A stretch of 64,000 nucleotides of DNA from an uncultured Carboxylicivirga sp. (lineage in GTDB: Bacteria > Bacteroidota > Bacteroidia > Bacteroidales > Marinilabiliaceae), in contig CANLLN010000011.1 in assembly GCA_947491945.1 (NCBI GenBank), positions 62,001 to 126,000 on the forward strand, in the 5' to 3' direction. Made by a program: the position numbers and the translations under genes. Below the pieces are notes generated by a model, which did not search any database, was not told the DNA's origin, and saw nothing but the letters and a program-made list of their open reading frames with translations. This document shows positions 8,096-14,783 of this stretch, in pieces. The stretch's first letter is position 1. Every line of letters begins with the position of its first letter.

Positions 8096-8192
8096 GGCAC
8101 ATAACAATGTGTATAAGTAATGGCACGTTAAAGTTTGTGGCAAAAATCAAAGGTTCGGTGTATGTGCCACTACTCATACACTCAACGTTAGC
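8096..8192 (+). repeat. attC-like palindrome B
   Basis: The left half, GGCACATAACAATGTGTATA onward (8096-8126), pairs with 8164-8192, which ends CAACGTTAGC. The core GTGTAT-AGTA-TGGCAC pairs 16 of 18 positions across a 37-nt central segment. Its outer ends match those of palindrome A, in the opposite orientation, so GGCACATAAC points inward toward the zinc-finger gene on both sides. Confidence 0.55.
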
Positions 8193-8209
8193 TACTATCA
8201 GCTACCGCC

Positions 8210-8404
8210 CTATAATATTCTTCTTCTGTAGCCTTTGTAAAACTCAAAAGGATCTCCCTCTATCCTGGTAGTTTCAAGTTTTATCTCAGCAACTTCAATT
8301 TTGCTCATATCACCATTTGATGTTCGTGTCACTAGAGACTGACCGATTGAATAGGTGACAGGTTGCATGTTAAATGCTTCTGTTATCCAATGTATTTTAC
8401 TCAT
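8210..8404 (-). CDS. Hypothetical phage protein, 64 aa
   Basis: The 64-aa product (MSKIHWITEAFNMQPVTYSI at the start) is probably a small beta-rich protein: it has alternating hydrophobic positions in SLVTRTSNGDMSKIEVAEIK and a basic end (YKGYRRRIL). I do not recognise the family. It starts 1 nt after the stop of the 124-aa gene upstream, so it is the last member of that leftward cluster. Palindrome B begins 18 nt beyond its stop codon. Confidence 0.5.
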   Translation of the reverse strand: MSKIHWITEAFNMQPVTYSIGQSLVTRTSNGDMSKIEVAEIKLETTRIEGDPFEFYKGYRRRIL

Positions 8405-8405
8405 A

Positions 8406-8780
8406 TCAATTCGTTTTTATTTTAAATATTCTACTCAATTCATCTTCATGCTGCTCGATGTATGCCAGCGCGCTAAAATCGCTTTGCTCTTCGCTGGTAT
8501 CAAGCCCATACAAGTATTCCTCTTGCTTCTGGCTTTCGCGGATCGCCTCGGTTCGCAGCGTTCGCTCGGTGGTCCATGCTTGTTTTTTCTCAGTAAGTAT
8601 TATTTCGTGCAGCACATCCATTGGGCAAAATCCACGGGCATCAATCACTTCGGCTTTTTTAGCGTAAAAGGGGTGAAGCTCTTCGTATCGAGACAGCATG
8701 TTTTCGCGCTCCTGGCTGGTGAGCTCCTGATACGGCGTGTACTTTTCATCATTTAGGTAGTTAGGATCAATCTTTCTCAT
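8406..8780 (-). CDS. Hypothetical phage protein, 124 aa
   Basis: The 124-aa protein is acidic and helical, rich in Glu, Gln and Arg (for example YQELTSQERENMLSRYEELH and YIEQHEDELSRIFKIKTN). No catalytic motif or membrane segment is visible and I do not recognise the family. The ATG at 8780 lies within the last codons of the ribbon-helix-helix gene upstream (14-nt overlap). The two are therefore probably translationally coupled. Confidence 0.5.
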   Translation of the reverse strand: MRKIDPNYLNDEKYTPYQELTSQERENMLSRYEELHPFYAKKAEVIDARGFCPMDVLHEIILTEKKQAWTTERTLRTEAIRESQKQEEYLYGLDTSEEQSDFSALAYIEQHEDELSRIFKIKTN

Positions 8781-8925
8781 TAGCTACTGATTTTACAAGT
8801 TCGTAGGCATTATCTATCAAGCCACGTATTACCTTCGATTTATCTGTTTTGGCGCAGTTTACCAGGTAGTCAACTTTCTTTCGATCTGCTTTACTAAGCT
8901 TTATGTTTATGCGTTCAGTTTTCAT
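8767..8925 (-). CDS. Ribbon-helix-helix-like small protein, 52 aa
   Basis: This short ORF starts at the ATG at 8925 (MKTERINIKLSKADRKKVDY) and stops with TGA at 8767. The pattern of a short beta strand (ERINIKLS), a basic helix and a second helix (TDKSKVIRGLIDNAYELV) is that of an Arc/CopG/MetJ-type ribbon-helix-helix DNA-binding protein. Such proteins bind operators as dimers of dimers, so a local regulatory role is likely. It sits between the DnaC-like gene, 9 nt upstream, and the 124-aa gene it overlaps by 14 nt. Confidence 0.6.
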   Translation of the reverse strand: MKTERINIKLSKADRKKVDYLVNCAKTDKSKVIRGLIDNAYELVKSVANEKD

Positions 8926-8934
8926 TAGGATGTG

Positions 8935-9534
8935 TTATTTTCGTAATGATTCGCCTTCGAATTTCACAACTCTGCAAAGACGTATTAAGCGATCAAGCGT
9001 TCGGTTGTCGTACTTTTCGAGCATCTGCATGCTACTTAGGTTTGTTGAGAAAAGGCAGACTTTCAAGTTTATTTCAGCTTCGTTGATGAGGTTCATAAAC
9101 GGATAGTACTTCACCCCATAGTCACTTGTTTCGGGCTCGGCTCCTACCTCATCAACCGCATATGACCAACGCCTCATAAACGTACTTTGCTTTAACTTAT
9201 CTGGCAGCTGCTGAATATGTACCGGCTCGGTAACTTTCCGAAAATGATGCAGAAACAATAGCGGCAAAGCAAACATCACAATATTGCTTTTCCCTCGTCC
9301 GCAATCACCCGACAAAAGCAAACCTTTTCCCCGGTTGTTACTCATCCAGTCGGCCACCTGGTCGTATTCTGGTAGCCAAACTATTTCCGCCGTTGTATCA
9401 ACCAGCTTAAGTGCATCGTGAAGCAGCGTTCTGCATTGCTCAATAGTTCCAAACGAAAATTTTGTTGCTTCACGGATCTTAAATGTTTGATTATGCTGAC
9501 GCATGTTATCGTATGTATCTACCAATCTTTGCAT
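8935..9534 (-). CDS. DnaC-like helicase-loader AAA+ ATPase
   Basis: The 199-aa protein is a compact AAA+ ATPase. Walker A is GDCGRGKS (76-83), Walker B is YAVDEVG (D128, E129), and a sensor-like LFSTNLS lies near 161-167. It ends with a RLIRLCRVVKFEGESLR segment typical of DnaC/IstB-like loaders. It would load the replicative helicase at the phage origin. The upstream 247-aa gene overlaps it by 16 nt and is probably the partner replication protein. The phage encodes no helicase in this window, so the host DnaB is the likely target. Confidence 0.75.
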   Translation of the reverse strand: MQRLVDTYDNMRQHNQTFKIREATKFSFGTIEQCRTLLHDALKLVDTTAEIVWLPEYDQVADWMSNNRGKGLLLSGDCGRGKSNIVMFALPLLFLHHFRKVTEPVHIQQLPDKLKQSTFMRRWSYAVDEVGAEPETSDYGVKYYPFMNLINEAEINLKVCLFSTNLSSMQMLEKYDNRTLDRLIRLCRVVKFEGESLRK

Positions 9535-10262
9535 TTTCTGTTATTTGAGGGTTGATAATGTTTTTGTCCGGGTTTTAATCCTTTGCCCTTATTCTTAAGC
9601 CACTTTTGATATTTCTCATCCGTATCGGGAAAAACAACACCTTGCCAGCCTGCCGAAAAGCAATCATCCATCAACTCGATGGCAAAGGCTTCCTCATACT
9701 TACCAAGTTTGTTTAGTGAAATCTGCAAAGCGGCTTGTATTTTCTTCTTCCACTTCGGAGAGGTCAATAGTTGATCCCATGATTTCATGAACTTATCAGA
9801 TGAATAAGGAAAATCTAATTTCATAGGTGGTTTTCCCCTCTTAGGGGATTTAGGGGTACTTTTCTTTTCATTACCGTTAGGTAATACATTATCATTAACA
9901 CTTACATTAACATTATCATTTACGGTTGATTTTGTTGAGGTTTGTTCAACGCTTTCAACATGTGTTGGCATTTGTTCACTTTGCTCAACACTTGTTGACT
10001 CTTGTTGCCTTTTGCGTGCACTTGCCTTCCCTGCCTCACTTCGTTTTTTCTTAATCTCTTCATATTTCTTCAGATCCCTTTTCAAGCCTTGCTTAATTGG
10101 TTCGAATGCAATCTTTACAATGATATCGTCCGTTTGAGGATTATTGTCATTCACGTATTCAAGAATATGCTTGAACAATGCACCGGCTTTATCATCGGGC
10201 AACTGGCTCACCGTGTGGATGAGGTCAGTGTATAAGAGGAATGATTTTTTATCTACTGCCAT
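9519..10262 (-). CDS. Phage replication protein, DUF6291-like N-terminus
   Basis: The 247-aa protein has a conserved N-terminal domain (KSFLLYTDLIHTVSQLPDDK, then AGALFKHILEYVNDNNP, and a FEPIKQGLKRDLKKYEEI helix) found in many Bacteroidota and Firmicutes phage replication proteins. A Gln/Ser/Thr/Asn-rich linker (residues ~85-145) leads to a basic C-terminal region (KWKKKIQAALQISLNKLGKY) ending in a hydrophilic tail. Such proteins usually precede a DnaC-like loader, as here. The role in origin recognition is inferred; no primase or helicase motif is seen. Confidence 0.65.
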   Translation of the reverse strand: MAVDKKSFLLYTDLIHTVSQLPDDKAGALFKHILEYVNDNNPQTDDIIVKIAFEPIKQGLKRDLKKYEEIKKKRSEAGKASARKRQQESTSVEQSEQMPTHVESVEQTSTKSTVNDNVNVSVNDNVLPNGNEKKSTPKSPKRGKPPMKLDFPYSSDKFMKSWDQLLTSPKWKKKIQAALQISLNKLGKYEEAFAIELMDDCFSAGWQGVVFPDTDEKYQKWLKNKGKGLKPGQKHYQPSNNRKCKDW

Positions 10263-10264
10263 GG

Positions 10265-10978
10265 TTATTCAAATAAAACTGGGTTTAATTCATACTTTGC
10301 CTGCTCTCTGACCAGCCATTCGCTTGATTTCCTATGCATGGAAATATCCTTCTCACAAGAATCTAAAGTGAGATTCATTCCGAGCTTTTTGTTTAACTCA
10401 AGAATGGCCACGCCGCTACTTCCGCTTCCCCGATGCGTATCAAGTATCTTCCATCCGTTTTCCGCGTAAGTCTGAAATGTCCATAGGTATAACTTAACTG
10501 GCTTCTGTGTAGGATGAATACGAAATTCATTAAGCCTTTTATTGCCTTGCTGAAGGTGGCCCTCTTTGATGCTTTTGCCTTGTAACATGCCGTTCCACAT
10601 AAAGCGGAAAAGCCTAACGGATTCGTGCATGCTACAAAAAGCTATTTCACAATCAGAGAAAGAAGAGTTGCCATTAACTTTATCCCATATTATTCTACCA
10701 GGGGTAAAATCCCATTCAAAATAATTGCACCCCCAAATAATTTGACGTTTAGAAACCCGAAATAACTCTCTGAAATACTCCTTTCCTGGTACTTCCCAAG
10801 TTTCCATCTCTTCATAATTCTTGCGCTTAACATTGATAGAACTTTTCTTTTTGCCATAAAACATGCGTTTTTCGGGTTCACTGAAATAAGGCGGATCAAC
10901 AACTGCCAAATCATAATATTGGTCAGGAAGTTCTTTCATGAAGGCAACGCAATCTATAGGGTGATAATTAATCATCAA
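10265..10978 (-). CDS. DNA adenine/cytosine-N4 methyltransferase (beta class)
   Basis: The 237-aa enzyme transfers methyl groups from SAM to DNA bases. The catalytic DPPY (28-31, in AVVDPPYFSE) precedes the HPTQKP block (155-160) and the SAM-binding DTHRGSGSSGVA (180-191), the order typical of beta-class N6A/N4C methyltransferases. The usual FxGxG motif is here HRGSGSSG. No cognate restriction gene is seen, so it is a solitary phage methyltransferase that may protect phage DNA from host restriction. Recognition sequence unknown. It lies 15 nt after the PcfJ-like gene. Confidence 0.85.
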   Translation of the reverse strand: MMINYHPIDCVAFMKELPDQYYDLAVVDPPYFSEPEKRMFYGKKKSSINVKRKNYEEMETWEVPGKEYFRELFRVSKRQIIWGCNYFEWDFTPGRIIWDKVNGNSSFSDCEIAFCSMHESVRLFRFMWNGMLQGKSIKEGHLQQGNKRLNEFRIHPTQKPVKLYLWTFQTYAENGWKILDTHRGSGSSGVAILELNKKLGMNLTLDSCEKDISMHRKSSEWLVREQAKYELNPVLFE

Positions 10979-10993
10979 TATGCTATTAAAGGG

Positions 10994-12277
10994 TTACACT
11001 GCCACCAGCTTAGCTATCTGTTCCATATTCTGCTGCACAACGGCCAGTATCCTATCATGGTGCTCACTGGCTTTGTTGTACTTGCCCCGTGCCTGCACTA
11101 CCTTAAATTCTTTCAGGTTTATTTCGATGGTTTCAACCGGACGGTCCTTGATTCGCGCCGACATTATCAGCGAATCTTCACGGGTAAAGTACTTGTTTGA
11201 AAACACACAATGACTAAGCGCATCGGCCTCGGCTTTAAAATCATCAATGCTGGTCATTGCCTTAATGCACAGCTCGCCATCCTGAAACTGAACGCCAAAC
11301 AAATGACCTTTCTCGCGCTTATACGATTCCTGATAATTAGCATACTCACGCTCTTTTTCCAAGCGCATGCGTTCATCGCGTATCCTGTTCTTTTTAACCA
11401 ACAACGCATCATGCTCTTTTTGCAAATCATCCGGACAGATGTATTTGGGATTCCGCACATCCTTGCCGAAATAATGGAGCAAGTTCAGATAATCGAACCA
11501 CGTGGTGGCATCCTTAATAATGTAGCCATGGCGAGTGCATACATTAATGCTCTTCCAGAAGTAGCCAATATCTCGTTGGCGGCTGTTAATGTTAGCCAGT
11601 ACACTAATTTGCTTCGTTTTCAAAAGCGTTTCGGCACGGTTACTGGTCAACAGTTCAGTAAACAACCACTGGGGCGCAAAGCCGTAGAAATGTCCGTTAA
11701 AGCCGTTGCGCCTTATTATGGGCAACACCTTTCGCCCGGGGCACACTTTCCAAGGACCAATACCCTGCCTTATCTGGTGCGACCATGTTTCGGTGCGTGG
11801 CTCTAAATCGCCAAGGCACCACTGGTCAACAATGCCACTCATGGTATTGGCCGGCTTCATTAAGCTTTTCATTTCACCGCGTTGATTAATCCAGTGCTGC
11901 ATCACCTCGGTTATGTTGAAGTGGCTCGGTTTCTTTTTTCTAAAATGCTGATCAAACAGAAACATCCTGATAACCTGATAGCCACCTTTTGTGGTAATTA
12001 CGGCAAAGTAGGCCGATTCCTTATCTACATGCGTTTTATCGGTATATTTCAGCTTATTGCTGCATGCCGGGCAGATGCAACCATCTAACTTAACAGCCAG
12101 CAATGGCCTTTCTTCCCATTTATGCCCGCAGCTAAGGCAAAAAGTACGATTGCGCGAAATCACCACATAATCCTGATACAAAGTTTTAAAAGCCCAATCC
12201 TTTTGCTTCTCGCTGATGGGCGGCAGTTGCTTACTTAGCTTGCAGATCTGCTGCTGAAAAAGTGTTTTTGGCTTCAT
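10994..12277 (-). CDS. PcfJ-like protein
   Basis: The 427-aa protein has an N-terminal zinc-binding region with two Cys pairs (CLSCGHKW and CICPACSNKL) and a C-terminal PcfJ-like domain (FKAEADALSHCVFSNKYFTR, then PVETIEINLKEFKVVQARGK). PcfJ was named from the enterococcal conjugative plasmid pCF10, and homologues are common in phages and mobile elements of Bacteroidota. Its biochemical function is unknown. The gene overlaps pcfK by 4 nt (ATGA), a pairing conserved in this family. Confidence 0.78.
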   Translation of the reverse strand: MKPKTLFQQQICKLSKQLPPISEKQKDWAFKTLYQDYVVISRNRTFCLSCGHKWEERPLLAVKLDGCICPACSNKLKYTDKTHVDKESAYFAVITTKGGYQVIRMFLFDQHFRKKKPSHFNITEVMQHWINQRGEMKSLMKPANTMSGIVDQWCLGDLEPRTETWSHQIRQGIGPWKVCPGRKVLPIIRRNGFNGHFYGFAPQWLFTELLTSNRAETLLKTKQISVLANINSRQRDIGYFWKSINVCTRHGYIIKDATTWFDYLNLLHYFGKDVRNPKYICPDDLQKEHDALLVKKNRIRDERMRLEKEREYANYQESYKREKGHLFGVQFQDGELCIKAMTSIDDFKAEADALSHCVFSNKYFTREDSLIMSARIKDRPVETIEINLKEFKVVQARGKYNKASEHHDRILAVVQQNMEQIAKLVAV

Positions 12278-12708
12278 CCGAATAAGCTTGTTTGGGTTAT
12301 CGAATTGGGTTGATTATTGGCCTTTGCTGCTTTGCGTGTTAGCTTTTCTTTTTGCCGCGCCACCTCCTCGGCAATGGCTTGCTTTTTGGCTTCTTCCTTC
12401 GCCTGGGCTTTCTCCTCATCGGACAACTCAACAAACTGCTTTGCAGGCCTATTGGTAACCACCCTGCACTGCACCGGCTTACCCACCTTAATGTTATCCT
12501 CATCGTAATAGTGCGCGGCCATGGCGTAAACTTCATCAGGCGCAAAGGCATTACAGCCGCTTGCCTTCACTGTATTAATTATGTAGGTAATGCAATCATC
12601 AATGCTCTTACCCGCTTTGGCATAATTGGCGGCAAATAATGCATCGCTGGCCGCCCTGGCTTCCAGTTCCGCCTTAATAATCTGCTTAAATTCTTGGGTT
12701 GACTTCAT
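12274..12708 (-). CDS. PcfK-like protein (AcrIIA9 family)
   Basis: The 144-aa protein starts with FKQIIKAELEARAASDALFA and contains the conserved IDDCITYIINTVKASG and CNAFAPDEVYAMAAHYYDED blocks of the PcfK family. A Lys/Glu/Ala-rich helix (~95-125) and a short tail ending SLFG follow. The family includes AcrIIA9, a Cas9 inhibitor reported from Bacteroidota-associated sequences, so an anti-CRISPR role is possible. Most members are untested, and the invariant pairing with PcfJ suggests another ancestral role. The upstream leader contains a tRNA-like minihelix. Confidence 0.75.
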   Translation of the reverse strand: MKSTQEFKQIIKAELEARAASDALFAANYAKAGKSIDDCITYIINTVKASGCNAFAPDEVYAMAAHYYDEDNIKVGKPVQCRVVTNRPAKQFVELSDEEKAQAKEEAKKQAIAEEVARQKEKLTRKAAKANNQPNSITQTSLFG

Positions 12709-12733
12709 AATTCCATTTTTAGTTCAGTTCAGC

Positions 12734-12774
12734 GAGCGGAGAGGGAGTCGAACCCTCTTGCATCCAATCCGCTC
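12734..12774 (-). other. tRNA-like acceptor/T-arm minihelix
   Basis: On the minus strand a 7-bp stem (GAGCGGA with TCCGCTC) stacks without gaps on a 5-bp stem (GAGGG with CCCTC) closed by the 7-nt loop TTCGACT, a canonical T-loop. Only a 10-nt connector (TTGGATGCAA) replaces the D, anticodon and variable arms. The 3' side continues GCTGA rather than CCA. The geometry is exactly that of a tRNA acceptor-T domain. It lies in the leader of pcfK and may be a tRNA remnant or an RNase P substrate. Confidence 0.6.
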
Positions 12775-12849
12775 AAAAGCCGCCGGTCTGTTTTTTTGAT
12801 ATTTTGATATAAATAGTTTTATTGGTGGCGGCTCCCTGGTACCGTTGTA

Positions 12850-13092
12850 TCAGGATTGTATGTTCGCAAAAAGATGCTTTTTCAGCTCATCAATGCTGGC
12901 ATGTACATTCTCTTCATCGGTGTAATCGTAAGGGCCAAACTGATACTGCACCCTACTTTCGTTACTCTTGTTCTCAAGCCAGCTATTCTTCACGGCTCCT
13001 TCGATACTTACAATGCCAAGTATCTCTTTTTCACAAATTCGGTTGTTGCTCATGTAGGCCACTTTGTCGCCAATCTTAAATTTCGTTTTCAT
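12850..13092 (-). CDS. Hypothetical phage protein, 80 aa
   Basis: The 80-aa product starts with FKIGDKVAYMSNNRICEKEI, a pattern of short strands that resembles a small SH3-like barrel. It then has a polar stretch with RVQYQFGPYDYTDEENVHAS and a final helix (SIDELKKHLFANIQ). I do not recognise a named family. Its start lies 17 nt inside the upstream DUF3820 gene, which indicates one transcript. Confidence 0.5.
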   Translation of the reverse strand: MKTKFKIGDKVAYMSNNRICEKEILGIVSIEGAVKNSWLENKSNESRVQYQFGPYDYTDEENVHASIDELKKHLFANIQS

Positions 13093-13291
13093 TGTTCTGT
13101 TCGTTTAGTTCTTTTTCAATTACATCCAGGTTCTCGTGTATGTACCAGTACACGGCATTGCGTGTGCCGCCGCTGGTTTTTTTAACCTTATTATTTTCCC
13201 ACAGCCACATCAAGTAGCTTGCGGGCACATCAATCATCGGCTTTCCCTGGTGCTTGCCATAGGGCATGGGGTCATTATCTGTTAGTGTCAT
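13076..13291 (-). CDS. DUF3820-like protein
   Basis: The 71-aa protein carries the compact signature MPYGKHQGKPMIDVPASYL followed by MWLWENNKV, which defines the DUF3820 family (also called putative quorum-sensing-regulated virulence factor). The same PxGKxxGxxxxxxPxxYL pattern appears in exonuclease-associated domains, and members are frequent in phage recombination regions. The biochemical activity is not established. It overlaps the genes on both sides by 4 and 17 nt, so it belongs to the early operon. Confidence 0.72.
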   Translation of the reverse strand: MTLTDNDPMPYGKHQGKPMIDVPASYLMWLWENNKVKKTSGGTRNAVYWYIHENLDVIEKELNEQNNENEI

Positions 13292-14043
13292 TGCTCTTCG
13301 TTTTTTGCCGTTTGGATATAAGCTTCGGAGAAATCGCGACCAATAATGGCCGTGAATGAGATAATAACAGCCTGCTCCAAGGTGGTGGAAAAATCAGCCA
13401 CATGCCCACTGGCGTTCAGTTCATTGCTTATCCAATAATTAATGGCTGTGGATGCCGCCTCTACGTCGGTGGCAAATACCAGAAAGTTGTTGGAATATAC
13501 ATGGCCGTCATCGTTAATCAGCATGGCCATTTTGTACAGTTTCTTTTCCGTATCGTTGTCTGCATCTTCTTTCGCCAAGGACTCTTCAATAACCGTGTAA
13601 TCGCCAAACTCCTTAAGCTGCGACAGCTTGCAATAGCCCGAATAGTTTTGCTCCACATAATCTTTCACAATAGCCGTGGCCACATCAAAAGAATTGGCAT
13701 ACAACAACAGTTTCACCTTCTTTTTTCCCACCTCAACCAGAGCGCTCCATATTCGAGTGCCGCCATCCATCATAATGGTTGCCTCGCGCCGTTGGTTGCT
13801 CACAGTAACCTCGGCCACATCGCCGCTTTGAATGTGGAACATGATAGAAGAGATTGTCTCATTCTCGAGATATGTGCCTTTGCCCAATATCACTTCCTTG
13901 CGCTCGATGGATACCACTTCGCTGGTGTCTTCATCCACAAAGTCCTCCATCCAACCGCGACAAAGGCGCTCTGCCAGGTACATGCCCTGCATCTCTTCCG
14001 GCTTATTGGTGGTAATTATTGTTTCGTCTTTTCTTGTTTTCAT
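13288..14043 (-). CDS. Early phage protein with internal duplication
   Basis: I do not recognise this 251-aa protein. Two segments look alike: KLLLYANSFDVATAIVKDYV (about residues 100-120) and NNFLVFATDVEAASTAINYW (about 185-205). Each has a strand followed by an Asp-Val/Ala helix, suggesting a duplicated alpha-beta unit. There is no membrane segment or obvious catalytic motif. It overlaps NinG by 4 nt upstream and DUF3820 by 4 nt downstream, so a role in the recombination/replication programme is suggested by position only. Confidence 0.55.
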   Translation of the reverse strand: MKTRKDETIITTNKPEEMQGMYLAERLCRGWMEDFVDEDTSEVVSIERKEVILGKGTYLENETISSIMFHIQSGDVAEVTVSNQRREATIMMDGGTRIWSALVEVGKKKVKLLLYANSFDVATAIVKDYVEQNYSGYCKLSQLKEFGDYTVIEESLAKEDADNDTEKKLYKMAMLINDDGHVYSNNFLVFATDVEAASTAINYWISNELNASGHVADFSTTLEQAVIISFTAIIGRDFSEAYIQTAKNEEQ

Positions 14044-14477
14044 CTTAGCTCGTAGTTTAGCTTGCTTAGCATCGATTTATACTTCTCAATCAGTTCTATG
14101 TAGTCGAAGCGCGACCAATGATGGCTAAGCTTCGATAGTGCCTGAAGGTGCTGAGCGGTGCCGGGGCCATAAAGCCGATCAATATACCTGGCCATTTTTT
14201 CCGGCTCACCACCTCCTTCGGGTCCATTGCAGCGCTTACATTGCGGATGCACATTCTGCGGGTGAAACTTGGTAATCTTATGCCGCCTGCTCATGTAATG
14301 GCCGGCATCCATACTACGCCATTGCCGGTAAGCCCCGCAGGTTACGCATCGCCCCACTCCATTATCGTCGGTGTTTTGCTGGCGAACCCACAGCGACATA
14401 AGCCGCCATAGTTCCTTATCCAGCCATTGATTTGTTTTTTTAGCGTACCTCGCTATTATCTCATCCGATACGTGCAT
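14040..14477 (-). CDS. NinG-like recombination nuclease
   Basis: The 145-aa protein begins at ATG 14477 (MHVSDEIIARYAKKTNQWLD); a longer frame from 14564 runs into the upstream gene and is rejected. It has the NinG (Rap) signature: CVTCGAYRQWRSMDAGHYMS, then HPQNVHPQCKRCNGPEGGGE with a further CxxC and HNH-like His residues. Lambda Rap/NinG is a structure-specific junction nuclease that assists phage recombination. The gene lies 1 nt after the small SSB-tip protein gene, in the recombination module. Confidence 0.85.
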   Translation of the reverse strand: MHVSDEIIARYAKKTNQWLDKELWRLMSLWVRQQNTDDNGVGRCVTCGAYRQWRSMDAGHYMSRRHKITKFHPQNVHPQCKRCNGPEGGGEPEKMARYIDRLYGPGTAQHLQALSKLSHHWSRFDYIELIEKYKSMLSKLNYELR

Positions 14478-14478
14478 G

Positions 14479-14781
14479 CTAAAAAGGTAAATCGTCAATA
14501 TCATCCTGTGTAGGCGGCTGCGCTTGCAAATCCTCCCATATACGGCCATTACCAATAAACACACGCATAACCTGCTGGCCTGATCGCTTGGCTTCTATCT
14601 CTTCCTTGCTTAGCGATACCGACACGCTAAAGTCATTATCAAACCGATCCGGCTCATCGTAGTCGTATGTCTCAATAGGGAGGTATAGCTTACCGTTACC
14701 GGCCTTAACAATCTTATGCGCTGCATTTTCCTTAATATCACTCAGGCAAATGCTCATGGTGCGTCTTCTTCCTTGTTTCAT
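14479..14781 (-). CDS. Small phage protein with SSB-like acidic tip
   Basis: The 100-aa protein has a beta-rich middle (GNGKLYLPIETYDYDEPDRF, then VMRVFIGNGRIWEDL) and ends in TQDDIDDLPF. That end closely resembles the C-terminal tip of bacterial SSB (DDDIPF), which recruits replication and repair proteins. The middle has the IGNGxxW feature of small proteins seen in other Bacteroidota phages, whose fold I cannot verify. It sits between the exonuclease and NinG, so binding to recombination partners through the tip is plausible. The start may be Met1 (14781) or Met9 (14757). Confidence 0.6.
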   Translation of the reverse strand: MKQGRRRTMSICLSDIKENAAHKIVKAGNGKLYLPIETYDYDEPDRFDNDFSVSVSLSKEEIEAKRSGQQVMRVFIGNGRIWEDLQAQPPTQDDIDDLPF

Positions 14782-14783
14782 GT

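Noticed and set aside
7847-8143. Longer 98-aa form of the zinc-finger protein
   Set aside because: The extra 26 residues would be encoded by palindrome B; the ATG at 8065 is the better start.
7601-8192. A complete integron
   Set aside because: No integron integrase or attI is present, the R boxes match poorly and the two sites are inverted, so only attC-like is claimed.
14478-14564. Longer NinG reading frame
   Set aside because: The extension overlaps the coding region of the small SSB-tip protein and has a non-phage-like composition.
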